The notes under the pieces: generated by a model | Database searches by the model: none | What the model saw: the letters and a program-made list of their open reading frames with translations, nothing else | Told to the model about the DNA's origin: nothing | Translations under genes and position numbers: made by a program | From: Lotus japonicus | Lineage: Eukaryota; Streptophyta; Magnoliopsida; Fabales; Fabaceae | Length of the DNA: 64,000 bases | Reading direction: 5' to 3' | NCBI RefSeq assembly: GCF_012489685.1 | Contig: NC_080044.1 | Location: forward strand, 65,210,732-65,274,731 | In this document: one piece after another, positions 21,875 to 34,909 of the stretch | Numbering within the stretch: the first letter of the stretch is position 1 | Layout: every line of letters begins with the position of its first letter

Positions 21875-24800
21875 CTCATAAGCTACAAGGGACTAACGAT
21901 CACTTTCACCTCTTACTTCCAATTGCCATGTAGAGGAGTGTTAGCAAAGATATGTGAGTCACTGGATTGCACTTGAAGTATTTTTTTCATATTCATAATA
22001 GAATATTAATGCTTAATTGTCCCTTATATTTTTAGAGCATGTTGAATATACAGTGTAAAAAATTATAATGAGCCAAAATTACAATGAGCCCAAATTATTG
22101 TAGGTAAAAATAACTTCCTTTAATTTTGTGGTTGTTCACATGCTTTATTGTGGTTTTACATCAAATACACTCTTAAAATATTTTCATCAATTTTTACTCT
22201 GATCTTAATAATTCTTACTCATTTTTTTTCTATTTTTTTCTCCTTTTATATATATCACACATTAAAAGAGAGAGTATGCGTGAATGTATTAAAACTTTAT
22301 TAATTTGGTAGCCGTTGATTAATATTGTCCAGCCTAGAGAGACACTTGAACCATGTTGCTTGCCTATAGCTGATAGTGGTGACTGGCCAATATTATTCAT
22401 AGGTTCTCTGCATCTGTTACATGCACACCATTATCCCTCCATTTTCAATACCGAACTTTGCTCAATCATCAGTGGCGCATTGGAATCAAATCAATCCAAA
22501 CATGCCACCTGCGCATATATACATGAGTACTCCCAACACAATTATATAAAGTATGGTTTCTATAATCTCGGTACATGTAAAACCCTGCTCCTTGGGAATC
22601 TTGGAGCTAAACAATCATTTAAACAGACATAGAGTAGAATTTATACAATTCCCACCTCGTGTGAGCTTCCCTCCCCCATGTCATGAACATCAGAGACCCA
22701 TAATGTAAATGGCTGAATGCATGTCTACCGGCTATTTTTAGCCTAAAACATGATATAAGTTACATTTCAACATGATGATAGATTGCCATGTTCAGATTTG
22801 TTAATTAAAATGGTTAACTAACGGCTGGTTGATTGATGGAGATAAGATCCTTTAAGCACGTTCATGTGTTTGAAACAAAATATTATTAAAAATGAGAGGT
22901 AGATTTATGTTGGAACATGTTAAAAATTAGTCTACTAATGAATTATATTTTTACAACTAACATTCGGTACATGTAAAATAAATATTTAAAACATGCATTC
23001 GGCACATCTTATTTTATTTGAAATATTTTTAGCTTGTAAATCATATTTTTCTTAGTCCATAGTAGGCAAAGCCTCTAAAATAAAATAAGACGCATGATTG
23101 TATCTCAAAATTATACCTTGATTAAAATAGATTATTTGAGTTTATGTTATACTATAAACACTTATGCAAGTATTTGAGAGAGTTTATGTATAATAAGCTG
23201 CTCAAATTAACTTATAAATAAATGTTTATACATAACTATAACTATTTTTATAATAAACTTCTTAAGATAACTTATGAATTAATATTAATGGTTAAATTTT
23301 TTTTATAAGCCATATTAATGGTTAAATGTTTATTATCATAAACGCTTAATTAACTTAAACACACTTTAAGTGAGCCATAATGTGGCACCTATGACTGACG
23401 AGGACAAAGAGTAGTCGCTGATGCAATGAGAAGACACAGATAGGAGTAGCTCCTGCAATGCTTCTAGATGAATGCGACACATGAATTAACTGACCTCGCT
23501 CTAGAATGAGAGTTATTCCGAGACTATATAAGTATAGCTCGTGAGACTATAAGTCATTAAGTTGAGAGACACTTATAAGATTTAATTAGTATTACTCATA
23601 ATAACAATATACTTTTTTTTAAGAGTTCAACTCATAAAAACTTCAAAATTAAGTGTGTTTGCCTTGAAAAAATATGAGATGAGTAAAGAAAGCGTGTGAG
23701 TGATGATAAAGTGTATTGAAAATATTCATATTATTACTGTAAAACTAGTCATTAGATCGGAGATGGATGCTTAATCAATCAAAATATAATATTTTAAAAA
23801 AAAACTAATTAATGTGATTAATGAGGACAAATTTTTCTCCCTCACTGCAAATGAGCCATAACCAAATAAGGAAAAACCGTTGCAAGTAACAACCAGAAAT
23901 TAAGTTCAAAGAAGAAATTTCAACTTCATCACAGGTCATCAAATCTGCATATATGTCCCTAAGAAAAGAAGACAAGTGCTCTTGTTTTTGCATCAAGACG
24001 AATTAATGTGGCAATGACACATGCCACTTGTTTGTGTGAAACATTTGCACCCTGAATAATAGGCCACTTCTCAACCACGATTTATCAATTGTTCGATTGA
24101 TGGAAAGTAGATATTATTTTTTTATCAATTAATCCGAATTCCAGTTTGGAATTTTCCTCCAATTACATTTATTCTCAGGTCTTGAGTTGCAGTGAGCTGG
24201 CTTCGACCCAGTTTGCATACTGTTCACGCAATGAATCAACATATTTTGATGAGGGTGATTCGTGTCCACAATTTTATATGATATTCAAAATTCAACCTTG
24301 AAATTTTGCGTGAGATATGTAATGGTCCTAACAAATAATTAACACAATTGTCTCCTTTTCATTTTCAACAAGGGTAGCATGCACATGCTAGAAATTTGGA
24401 ACTTTTGGTCCAATAAGTGAGGGAGTTAGGTTGCCGGGTAGCGGTCTTGTGATGCACATTTACAAGGTCAAGTATGTATTTGACTATTTGTCTTCATATA
24501 TCATTGGCTCCTTCGATTTCATTATTTCAATTCTCTAACTGTGAAGCTTCATAAACAATAATGATCATTGAATTGAATCCAACATAGTGCTGATACCGAA
24601 TTGACATTAAAAGCTGCAGCGATTCAATTGTAGCATTTTAAACCGTCACTAATATATATGATAATGCATATATTTCTATAGATTGTATTGTTAGTGATCA
24701 ATTTGCCGCGTTTTAAACAACCATGATTTGAAGGAGAACGATTTCTTTCAACTTTTTCATTTGAACTTTTCGTAAGATTTTTCCTACAAATTTGCTTTTA

Positions 24801-25190
24801 GATCTTTTATTCTACCAAAAATTAAATAATTTTTATTTCAAATTCCATAGGAAAATTTGGAGGCTACGTATGAAGGCAAATCCACATGAATTTTTTGAAG
24901 CTAAATCCGCAACAATTCTGCTAATGCCACTTTACTCAGTACATCTTGTTCACTCATTAAGCAATTCCGTCTCGGATTCTAATGTTGTAAACTGCAACAT
25001 AAAAATTTTGGTGAAAATTTTAGAATCTAGCGCAATGAAATTATGGGAATTGGATAAAGAAATCGGGGTATCATTTTTTGGGGGCGGATAAGAAGGTCAT
25101 CTAAAAAAAATGGTTGAAATGGAACAGAGGGACCAAAAGGGTTGGAAAGTGAAAGCTAATAAGGGTAGTGGTGGGGGAGATGATGATATG
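21875..25190. other. gene-free AT-rich stretch
   Basis: Frames at 22315-22632, 23805-23996 and 24792-25091 have no recognisable domain, splice context or paralogue in the window. Nothing is called. Confidence 0.45.
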
Positions 25191-25191
25191 C

Positions 25192-25790
25192 CATGAAGAT
25201 CTTAAGTCTCAATACAAGAGGGGTGGCCAATAAGGTCAAATGAAGACTATCAGGGAGATTGTTACTAGTGAAAAAAGTTACAAACCATTGATAACTTCTA
25301 TAATCGCGCTACGGGTGATTTTACCTGCAAAAACAGTTATTCTTCGAATTGTTGAGTTCTGCTCATAGTCTTCCTTTTTTGTCCATATATACTAAAATGT
25401 GAATAAATATTAAGAATTGCACGTGGTTAGGCTTGAGATTTCCAAAATCCAATCAGCCCAATGAAACCTGATTCGATAATGCAATCTGATGAAGTAAAAA
25501 ATTCCTTTTCTTTTAGATGCATAGATCGAAAACCGCCATATTCAAAAGTTGGGCTCATCTTCCATTCAAATCACCCATAGTGCAATCTTGCAGGTGATTT
25601 TAACGCAACAAAAGACATAGAAAAAAAAGAGAGGAATCTCATACTAAACAGCCCAATGAAGAAGGGCAATTGAGGAGTTTTATATCTTCACAAACATCAT
25701 AAATGTCTTGGATATATCATTTGTTGGGTAGAAAGTTTACTTAGTTTCGACTTAATCTTACGGGCAATGCATGAATAGACTTATATTACT
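25192..25790 (+). pseudogene. decayed LINE endonuclease fragment
   Basis: An ATG near 25193 opens MKILSLNTRGVANKVK, the usual start of plant LINE ORF2 (AP endonuclease domain), then a TGA. Further on, in other frames, AGDFNATKDIEKKERN (about 25590-25640) matches the GDFN active-site region, and GRKFT followed by FRLNLTGNA (25730-25770) matches the segment after it. Frameshifts and stops show it is inactive; the RT part is missing. Confidence 0.6.
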
Positions 25791-26220
25791 CGCAAATAAT
25801 TGCATCAACTGAAAATAAAAAATGCAATGATATAAATGCAGCTGAAATTAAGTTGTCCTTCAAAGCTTACGTTTAACTAAAAATATCTCAAACTGTGTGC
25901 GTGACAGAGAGATGTCATCAGAATTAAGTTATTTTCTTGCTTATACTATACTAATGTTCCTTCCATCACAAACTTCCGATCAAAACTGTGATTTCTTGTC
26001 ATTTCCATCATACCACACAGTGTAAAAGGGAAACATGCATCAAGTATAGATATATGTATCAAGTTTCCATACCACAAGAAAAAAGGAAAAAATAAATAAT
26101 TAAAGAAAAAAACAACTAAGGGGAACAAGAGGGTTCCACACTTCCACTGTCATATATACACATACTGTACACATCTCAAGATTTCATGTGATCAATGTTA
26201 AACTTTTGTGTTTATTTCTC

Positions 26221-26224
<4 letters not shown>

Positions 26225-26255
<31 letters not shown>
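26225..26255. repeat. (AT)n microsatellite
   Basis: Uninterrupted AT dinucleotides about 130 bp from the 3' end of the second serine-rich gene. Confidence 0.95.
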
Positions 26256-26260
<5 letters not shown>

Positions 26261-26383
26261 GACCAATTTGCTAATATTTTTGAAGAGAAATAGACGCAAA
26301 ATTTAGCAGAACGGATGAGATGATCCGTTTCAAATCTATTACAACAAAAAAGGAGTGATCATGGAACTAATGTTTGTGATCAT

Positions 26384-26749
26384 TCAAGAAACTGCAACAG
26401 CACCTCTGTTACCGTTCATCAAAGAGAAGCGACTAGGTTTTGGTTGGAAAGTCTTTCTCCTATGAAGATCATGGCTATTAGGCTTAATTATTTGCAGGAG
26501 AATTGCCCTCAAGGAAGCTTTTGCAGCCATGGATGATGAAACCGACAACAATGGCGACTTCAGGTGATGAGGGTCCGAGGGGGAAGGGCTTCGAGGTGAG
26601 GGCCGAGCCACCGGTGCTCGGGGCGGCTTCTTGTGCATGCTGCACCGAAACGAGCCAGGATGGTTGGTGGGTGCGCACATGCAAGTGCGTGATGCTGGGT
26701 TTGTGTGTGAATTGGACATTGTCATGGAAGAAGCATTTCCTGAGGCCAT
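26384..26749 (-). CDS. small serine-rich family protein with CxC-H-C-H motif
   Basis: Single-exon frame of 121 codons with ATG at 26749. The block CMCAPTNHPGSFRCSMHK occupies residues 23-40 (C23, C25, H30, C36, H39) and matches the same block in the 203-residue protein encoded at 5279-5890. The C-terminal block (LLQIIKPNSH, FQPKPSRFSLM) also matches. It lacks the long Ser/Arg-rich N-terminus of that paralogue. Plant families of this type are annotated serine-rich protein-like, with no established role known to me. No clear TATA box was seen upstream. The two genes are 20 kb apart in the same orientation and too different to be a recent tandem pair. Confidence 0.85.
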   Translation of the reverse strand: MASGNASSMTMSNSHTNPASRTCMCAPTNHPGSFRCSMHKKPPRAPVARPSPRSPSPSDPHHLKSPLLSVSSSMAAKASLRAILLQIIKPNSHDLHRRKTFQPKPSRFSLMNGNRGAVAVS

Positions 26750-26775
26750 GGAGAATCAAAAAAAAGAAAAAATAA

Positions 26776-27851
26776 TGTAAGAAACATTTGATTCTCTTTT
26801 TACATGTTTATTATTGAGAGCAGAGCCCAACACCATGGCTATGGGAGGTTGCAGTTGAAGCATTGAAGGTATGGCTTAAGTAGATTCTGTTATATTAGGT
26901 AAACACCTTGGTGACCTTTTGTTTTGAGTAGGAATTCTTGGTGCTGCTTGAGCAATTTTATAGGAGATCATTGGGCTTTGATCATTTCCCAAGATATCTA
27001 TGAGAATAACTCTTTTTAGATGGGCGAATTAAAGCATGTTTCTTAATCTTCTCTCTTTGTTTCAAGCATAAAATGCATAAAGTACAAAAAAAACACTATT
27101 GTTACTTTTTTTTTTAAATTCACTATTGTTACTTACTCTAACCCAAAAATGAGTGTTAAACACCTATCATAGAAAGTATATAAAATACAAATGTGACATA
27201 TGATACACCAACTCGTGACATATAATTTTGTAGCGATTTTTAACAGCCACAAACTGCACAGTAAAAAAATTAAGTAAAAGGTAGGTTATAATGGTTAAAA
27301 ATCACCACGGAGCTTTATGTCGCAAGTGAGACCCACATTTGTGAATGTTCGCCAATCGTTTTGGGATATAATATGATGTGAGTCATGTTACATTAAGAGA
27401 AAAATGGAAATAAAATTATGTGTTTGAGATTAAAGGGAAGGGAATACTATTGTGATGCTTAAAAATGATGATTTTATTTTAAATTGAACTTCCACATGCT
27501 GTTTATTAGTCTTTCTATTAGAATAAGACTATTTCATTGCCTTTTATTTTTGGGAAACTATCTATTATCTAATGTTCACTCTAAATTAAAATCACTCTCT
27601 CCTTGTTGATCAATAAAAATATGATTTTTGATACTTAGCATTCTTATAATGTGATAGCATGATATTTTATTACACTAAACAATCACTTAATTATGAGAGA
27701 GCACCACTAAGAAAGTGCATGGAAAAGTTTTCCTACATTTATTTCATATTATTACATCAATCTTGTGCTACTTTTTCTAATAATTAAATGGTGTTTCTAT
27801 TTTTAATAAAGAGTGAAATAACTAATGTAAAAATAGCACCACCAATTATAA
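26776..27851. other. gene-free AT-rich stretch
   Basis: Upstream flank of the serine-rich gene. Around 27215-27335 the motif CGATTTTTAACAGCC and its near-inverse GGTTAAAAATCACC face each other, which may be a small MITE or CACTA remnant; ends were not resolved. Confidence 0.4.
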
Positions 27852-29666
27852 CTAGTGCTTTTTTACCCGCGCGTTGCACGGGGAATATGTCTATTGTATT
27901 TGATACATCGATTCATATTTTAAATTATAAATATTTAAGATGCTAAGAATGTAAGAATAATCATAATAAAGATGTAGATATTTAAAGAGCACAAATTTTG
28001 AAAAACACATAAGTTAATAAACCAAAAGCTTTAATTTTTGCATATGTGAGGTATAACTGAATTTTGTTTGTGAAGATGTATACTCGTGTTGCATAAAGGG
28101 TAATGCAATCTAGCAAATCACAATAAAAACTCATAAAATCTGGAATTAATTAAAAATCCGAAAATTCAATAAAAATATCATAAAAATTAATTAATACTCT
28201 AAAAATAAATCAAAAATTAATTAAGATAAAATCAAGAAATAAAAAACCTAAATCCTAGTCAAATCTAAAATTTAAAAATGTATTTTTTTATTAAGGAGAA
28301 ATAAGGTAAGGAAAAATCAGGGCACATGTGGCAAGTGGGGCCAAGGAGAAAGAGCTTACATGTAAAATATTAGATGAGAATTAATCTGGGAGCGACACGT
28401 TACTAACTTGGTATGTGAGAGCGACACGTCATGTTAGAAGTTGTTCTTTTCTAATATATATATAATTTAAAAATGTTCTAAATAAATATAGATAAAAACT
28501 ATCAAAATCTAGCAAATCACAATACAAACTCATAAAATCCGAAATTAATTAAAAATCCAAAAATTCAATAAAAATACCATAAAAAATAATTAATACTCTA
28601 AAAATAAATAGTAATATAAATTAAGATAAAATACAAAAATAAACAACATAAACCCTAATCAAATCTAAAATTTAAAAATGTACTAAATAAAAATAGATAA
28701 AAACTATCAAAATCTAGCAAATCACAATAAAAACTCATAAAATCCGGAATTAGTTAAAAATCCGAAAATTCAATAAAAATACCATAAAAATTAATTAATA
28801 CTCTAAAAATAAATCAAAAATAAATTAAGATAAAATCAAGAAATAAAAAACCTAAATCCTAATCAAATCTAAAATTTAAAAATGTATTTTTTTATTAAGG
28901 AGAAATAAGGTAAGTAAAAATATGGGCACATGTGGCAAGTGGGGCTATGAAGAAAGAGCTTACATGTAAAATATTATGTGAGAATTAATCTGGGAGCGAC
29001 ACGTCACTAACTTGGCATGTGAGAGCGACACGTCATGCTAGAAGTTGTTCTTTTCTAATATATATAAAATTTAAAAATGTTCTAAATAAATATAGATAAA
29101 AACTATCAAAATCTAGCAAATCACAATAAAAACTCATAAAATCCGAAATTAATTAAAAATCCGAAAATTCAATAAAAATAACATAAAAAATAATTAATAC
29201 TCTAAAAATAAATAATAATATCAATTAAGATAAAATACAAAAATAAACAACATAAACCCTAATCAAATCTAAAATTTAAAAATGTACTAAATAAAAATAG
29301 ATAAAAACTATCAAAATCTAGCAAATCACAATAAAAACTCATAAAATCCGGAATTAATTAAAAATCCGAAAATTCAATAAAAATTAATTAATACTCTAAA
29401 AATAAATCAAAAGTAAATTAAGATAAAATCAAGAAATAAAAAACCTAAATCCTAATCAAATCTAAAATTTAAAAATATATTTTTTATTAAGGAGAAATAA
29501 GGTAAGTAAAAATCAGGGCACATGTGGCAAGTGGGGCCAAGGAGAAAGAGCTTACATGTAAAATATTATGTGAGAATTAATCTGGGAGCGACACGTCACT
29601 AACTTGGCCTGTGAGAGCGACACGTCATGCTAGAAGTTGTTCTTTTCTAATATATATAGATATAGA
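27852..29666 (-). mobile_element. non-autonomous Helitron built of tandem blocks
   Basis: Minus orientation. The 3' end has a hairpin (CCCGTGC AAC GCGCGGG on minus, near 27866-27884) about 11 nt before CTAG (27855-27852), followed by a host T. The 5' end reads TCTATATCTATATATATTAG from 29666 and is preceded by a host A. There is no target duplication, as expected. The interior is mostly a tandem array and has no coding sequence. Confidence 0.8.
28108..29666. repeat. composite tandem array, period about 604 bp (399 + 205)
   Basis: The phrase ATCTAGCAAATCACAAT recurs at 28108, 28507, 28712, 29111 and 29316, giving spacings of 399, 205, 399 and 205. The longer sub-unit ends each time with GAGCGACACGTCAT..AGAAGTTGTTCTTTTCTAATATATA, the Helitron's own 5' terminal sequence, so the terminus has been amplified inside the element. 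Confidence 0.88.
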
Positions 29667-29889
29667 TTTGGCTATTTTTTTCTTTCTTAGGACCAATCTG
29701 TCATTGAATTTAATTAGAATGACACTCTGCGAAGGTGGAAGGTCGAATCATAAAGTAGCATGGTGAATGAAGAGGACTTTTCGGTCAAATTGAGTGGACT
29801 GCTTGCTTAGCTGATATTTTCTTTCTTGTGCGTGAAGATTGGATCCAATTGATTCTCATTTTGCTTTCTTTTCTCTATAATTTTCTAGG

Positions 29890-32800
29890 AACCTTTCATG
29901 TATTGGAGCATATATGAAGATAGGAATATTGGAATACAGAGATCATGAGTTGAATTTAACCCTCTTTATCTCAGATATGACAACAATGAAAGTGATATGA
30001 AAATCTATGACAGATGCTTTACCAAAGTTCAATGCACCAGAACTAGAACGTTTCTCTAATAAAAATGTTAGGAATGAATGTGTATCCAAATAGGGTCTAT
30101 CATAATCAAATTAATGGGTTGATCATTCCCATAATCCCATTCCATCACACTGAGTGCATGATTGTAGCATTTTACAAATCATTCTACAGTGGATTCTGTA
30201 GACAAAATTAATTATGTGGGGAAGTTGTTGCGCGTAGTTTCTGAGTGTCAAAATTGATTTTGAGAAAAGAAAGCTGATGTTAACATACTCTAAAGATGAT
30301 AGATACTGTGCCTCAACGCACAGCCTGGGGTCCTGGGGAGTCAGCCAGCTGAGGTGGATTTCAAATTTGGTCCAAAGAACATCATTCTACAGTCTTTTGT
30401 TCTGTAACAAACCTGTGTCCCAACATGTTGCAATAGCAGCTTTACTTTTAAGCTTTGTCCATGTCGTGTGGTACATTAACAAGTTGACAATGAATCCCAC
30501 TATTCAAACTAAACAAAGAAAAGCACAACCCTGCATTTCACTTTCAATGTTGGACATTTTCCCCCTATACTAGCTATAAAGGTGAATTGAGAGTGAACTG
30601 TAACTTTCGTTTTTATTTTCAAGTTCATAGTACTAGTACTTGCCAAAGCTCTTTTTATATTCATTCCATCTACATTGTCCCATAATGATTCAAATTACTC
30701 TGTATCACATATAGTAAGAGATACAATGTGATGAATATAATATAACTCAAATGCACATTAGGATCACTTGATACCTAATGTTGTCACGATCACAATATCT
30801 TTATCTTTACCTGAACCATTTGGTGTGAAGCCGATGCCGCTGCTCTCTTTAATGGATGATACAAATCACCAAGGACAACATTACAGCTACATACACTGAT
30901 CTCCAATAAATCAATTTAGTATAACTCTGCAAACCAGGATAACAGCTTTTGATAATGTCTGTGAATGTTCTCCTAACAAAAGTGCAGTCTTCTAAATCAA
31001 CCAAAAAATGGACCAAAGTGATAAAAACCATATGTCACATTCACTGCAGCAGCCATTTGAGTGTACTTAGAAGGGGTGATTCGACCTTGAGTCACACAAT
31101 TTCCAGATGAAGATGCCTTACAAGTATAATTCTTCCAAACCTGCTCGAGACAATTAATCTGAATGTTACAAAACCTTATATGCCATCAACATGTGCAATG
31201 AATGTTAGCGCATGTTTGAAAATTCTTGTACAATTGATTCTGGAGCCAGAATCAATTATGGGGAGAAGGTTCAATGAGTAGTTTCTGGGTTCCATAATGT
31301 ATTATGAGGAAGTAGAAGTTGATCCAAACATACTATCAGATATGGACATTTCTTCTAGTCCTATATGTATAGATTTTAAGTTTCATGATTTTTGATAGCC
31401 CTTACCTCACTAGCATTTTCCAATGCAACTTCCCCTGCTGCACACTACCTACGTGGATAGTCGCTGTTAAATTGATTGCAGAGAACAGGCATGAGGGTAC
31501 CTGATTGATTGTGAGGAATGGAGTTTCCATTTGACACTGGAAATGAAATTGTCAACTAACTGAACAAGGGAATGTGTGATGGTCTTGCTTTGTAATAAGG
31601 TTTCCATAGCAGTTGCATTCTCCACGCATGGAAGAATTTCATCCAAGGCAACACATGTTAGGATCCGAAAAAATCTAACGGCAGCCACAAGTGAAGGAAG
31701 AGAAAAACGGAATAATTTTTGGTATTTTTTATATATATTTAAACTAGAAAGTAAGTGCTGGAAAATAGACAAGAAGGTAAACCTTCTTACAAGAGAAAAT
31801 AGACTAACAAAAATAAAAGATAACTCCTAAAATAAAAGATAGTCTTAATCTAAAAAATGACCCGACCAAAATAAAAGATCAACTCCTAAAATAAAAGATA
31901 GACTCTTAAACTAAAAAATATATATAAAATAAACCCCTAATATTTAGAACCTTAACAACACATGTATGATGTATGATGTATCTGCAATGGCACTACTAGT
32001 GCAGAAAAATGCAGGAAAGTAAGGCTCCTATTATGAACATGCAATTGCAAAGTGTTTCATTACAAGTATAATGCAATGAGTTCGGATCATTCAAAAGTAT
32101 AAATTGGATAAAAATAAGACTGGCGCACATGAACTTATGAAGAAAAAAAATGCACCACAAAGTATAAATGTGCCAGCAACAAGAATCCATCCAACAACTA
32201 GCAAGCTGCAGACACAAAGCCCATCAATAATTTATCCAACAAGGGGAGTAAATGAAAATAGCTCAATGAATTCAGGCTTCAGCTTACAAGGACACTACAA
32301 CCCAAGTATTGAAAATGCTGCAAAAAAAGTTTTCACACAATTAAAATGACAAATGAGATTATATTTTGGTAAGCCTTTAGCACAGAGGAAGTAAACAAGA
32401 AACAATATAGAGAATCCGAGAAATGCAACAAAGAGTATAACTGCAGCAACAATAATAAGAGCTAATCTCCTACAGAGCATAACAGATGATTGTTAGCAAA
32501 ACACATTGAAAAATATAATTAAAATTTTTAAACCTGCACTTACATTCCATCTATGGCTCGGAGTAACATCTTTGAATTATCTTGAGTCTTCTTGGAAAGA
32601 TAATCAGCAGCAGTGCTGAATTTCTTAACATTATCAATGTCATTTTGAACATCTGATGGCAAACTAAATTCCAATGATCTGCTTAGCAATAAGCCGACTG
32701 ACAACGTAGTCCAGTGTGTGCATCCAGCTCTCAAATATCCAAAACACATGCTTAGGGAGTACACACACAGATACATTGCCGCAATGGTGCAAAGGATAAG

Positions 32801-32970
32801 GATGATCAAGGACAAAGCATAGAGCCATAGACTAATTTAGAAATAGCCATAACACATGCACAGATACATTGCCACAATGGAGCAAAGGGTGAGGGTGATC
32901 AAGGACAAAGCACAGACTAATTTAGAGTAGCCATGAGGCTCTCCTGGAAGAGTGCAAGAATGAGACTATC

Positions 32971-33002
<32 letters not shown>

Positions 33003-33080
33003 TACATTGCCGCAATGGTGCAAAGGATAATGATGATCAAGGAAAAAGCATAGCCTAATTTAGGATGATCAATGACCAAG
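29890..33080 (-). pseudogene. partial segmental copy of the nine-exon membrane-protein gene
   Basis: This segment parallels 58430-61520 in the same order and orientation, including about 900 bp of the gene's downstream flank. It keeps recognisable copies of exons 9 (about 30800-31140), 8 (31400-31660, split), 7, 5/6 (32295-32480) and 4 (32540-32700). Damage: an early stop after CIIH in exon 9, a 6-bp deletion in the same exon, a solo LTR in exon 8, loss of much of exon 4 and loss of exons 1-2. The exon 3 end fragment is present three times (near 32766, 32860 and 33000). It cannot encode the full protein. It abuts the 3' end of the TraB-like gene. Confidence 0.85.
31656..31957 (-). mobile_element. 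solo LTR (Ty1/copia-like) inside pseudogene exon 8
   Basis: 302 bp with ends TGTTA..TAACA, flanked by the 5-bp repeat ACACA (31651-31655 and 31958-31962). Read on minus, it has an AT-rich body, a TATATATAAAAAA segment and ends CGGATCCTAACA. The intact paralogous exon 8 at 59930-60236 lacks it, which confirms the insertion. Confidence 0.8.
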
Positions 33081-33095
33081 AATTATATTGTATAT

Positions 33096-34909
33096 CTATT
33101 GATCCTTTGCCTTCTTTATTCTGTTAACTAGAGATTCTATTGATATTTGGATTCTAGTTCCTTCTGTTGCATCACTGCTTGAGATGCTTCACGTAGATGT
33201 TGAATTCCACGACCCAAACTTGCAATTGAGGGAGCTGCAGGGAGAGATTCAACAGCGCACTCAATCCCATCACCATACAAAAACAAGCCTGTGCAAGTTC
33301 CAACACTGCCTGCAAATGTAGCCCAAGGCAAGAACCCAACGGGCTGCCCTTTTCGCTTCCTCATTATTTCATAGAATGCTGTTCTCATAGCTGAAATACT
33401 GGTTTTTTCAGCAGAGGCTATAACACTGTGAGTAACGGCTCGAATCTTTTCAGCAGATATAGCTGTCTTCAGGATACCAGAGGTTTTCACTCCAGAAGTT
33501 GCGAATCCTGGAGCAACAACTTTAGATGGGCCAAAAACAAAAGCCAATGCTTTCTCCATCTGGAGGAGAGCAATCTTGACTGAAGCTGGAGTTTTGAAAG
33601 TAACAACCTTCATCAGTGTTGATGCAGGAACTCCTTTGGTCAGAGATGAAACTCCTAAAACTGCAGTCGCACCAGCCTCAAATGTCACCACAGGTTTACC
33701 CGTTAACAACCGCTTCCTGTCACTTTGATTTACATCAACCCCTTCACCTTCATAATTCTTGATCAGCTATCCAACCAGCTCTTTTGCTTCTCCAGGAAGA
33801 GGAGTATCCCAGTGTTTCCTAAGACCTGCTAGTTCACTAGAATCCACCACTGCCACAATGGTCTTGAACTTGTCATTCTGGCTACGGATGGCCTGTGCAA
33901 AGAGCACATGTGTCTTGTCATCAACCGGAAGCTCCGAGAACTCAATCTTACTTGACTTGCAACCACCAATTGGCCGCAACCCCCTATTATTCAGAGCTAC
34001 TCTCAGCCCCTCAACGGCAATTCGGAAAGTATACACCTCAGAAACAGTTCTGATGTCAAGAACCTCCCCTCTTTTCACATCCAGCAGCATCTTCTGCACA
34101 TGTGCGAGCGCCTTCCCCATCAACGGAATATTGGAAAATATAAAACACAAGTCCTCAAGTAAAGGGTATATACACTTGGCAAAAGCCGGGGTCTCATAAC
34201 TAGTTGTTGGCTGAATTTCCACATAACCATCCTCCATAACAGCATTAGCCTTATTGCTATTACCAAGCAAAAGGGTATCCTTATACTGAGGAACCAAACT
34301 ACTAACAATGCGTTGTAAACGGGTTCCACCACCATCAACCCCACCAGAATTATCACCACTGCCGCCGCCACCATCACCATTATCATTACTACTAGTGCTA
34401 CCCCAACAAGTCTTCCCTAACGGCGAGACAATGACAATGAAAGAGGATCCAACATCATGAGCAGCCTTCTTAGCCGCCAACAAGGGACCATGAAAACTGG
34501 TCCCAAAAATTTCCCTGAGCACAAAATTCCCAGCAACACTCTCAAACTTATCACTACCAATCTTATCAACAAAACAACGTTTAATCACACCAAAAGAAGA
34601 AATGGGTACCGGGTTATAGTCTTCTTCTTCGGATTGAATCTGTGAGAAGGGAGAAAGACCAGCTTGAACCACAACAGCGTCGGGTTTGATTTCTCTGATG
34701 AGGCATTGCGCGTCGGAGACTGATCGTTCGGAGAGGTTGAGAGTGGAGAGTATGTAGATGATGGATTGGGTTTCGGGGTCGCGAACTGCAAACACGAACT
34801 GCTGCATGTGTTCGGTGATGTTGAGTTTTCTCACGATTCGCTTCGAAGCTCTCAGTTCGTCGAATTTGAAAGGCCAGAGGTTTCGCAGCCACAACAATGC
34901 AATTGCCAT
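33096..34909 (-). pseudogene. TraB-like plant membrane-protein gene with an in-frame stop
   Basis: A continuous frame runs from ATG 34909 through 380 codons to TAG (33769-33767), then continues in the same frame to 33137, so one nonsense codon splits an otherwise intact coding region. Near 33150-33165 a second break is likely: the current frame ends KELESKYQ, whereas the adjacent frame continues to SIESLVNRIKKAKDQ and stops at 33098-33096. The N-terminal part (IIYILSTLNLSERSV followed by IREIKPDAVVVQAG) resembles the TraB/PrgY fold pattern. The C-terminal part has small-residue-rich, probably membrane-associated helices. I recall similar plant proteins annotated only as transmembrane protein. 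Alternatives are sequencing error or readthrough. A hAT element lies 137 bp upstream of the ATG. Confidence 0.7.

Noticed and set aside
28108..29666. Regularly spaced repeats as a CRISPR-like array
   Set aside because: Units are hundreds of bases long, spacing alternates 399/205 and everything lies within Helitron ends in plant DNA.
33759..34199. 146-codon plus frame
   Set aside because: Shadow of the TraB-like coding region on the other strand.
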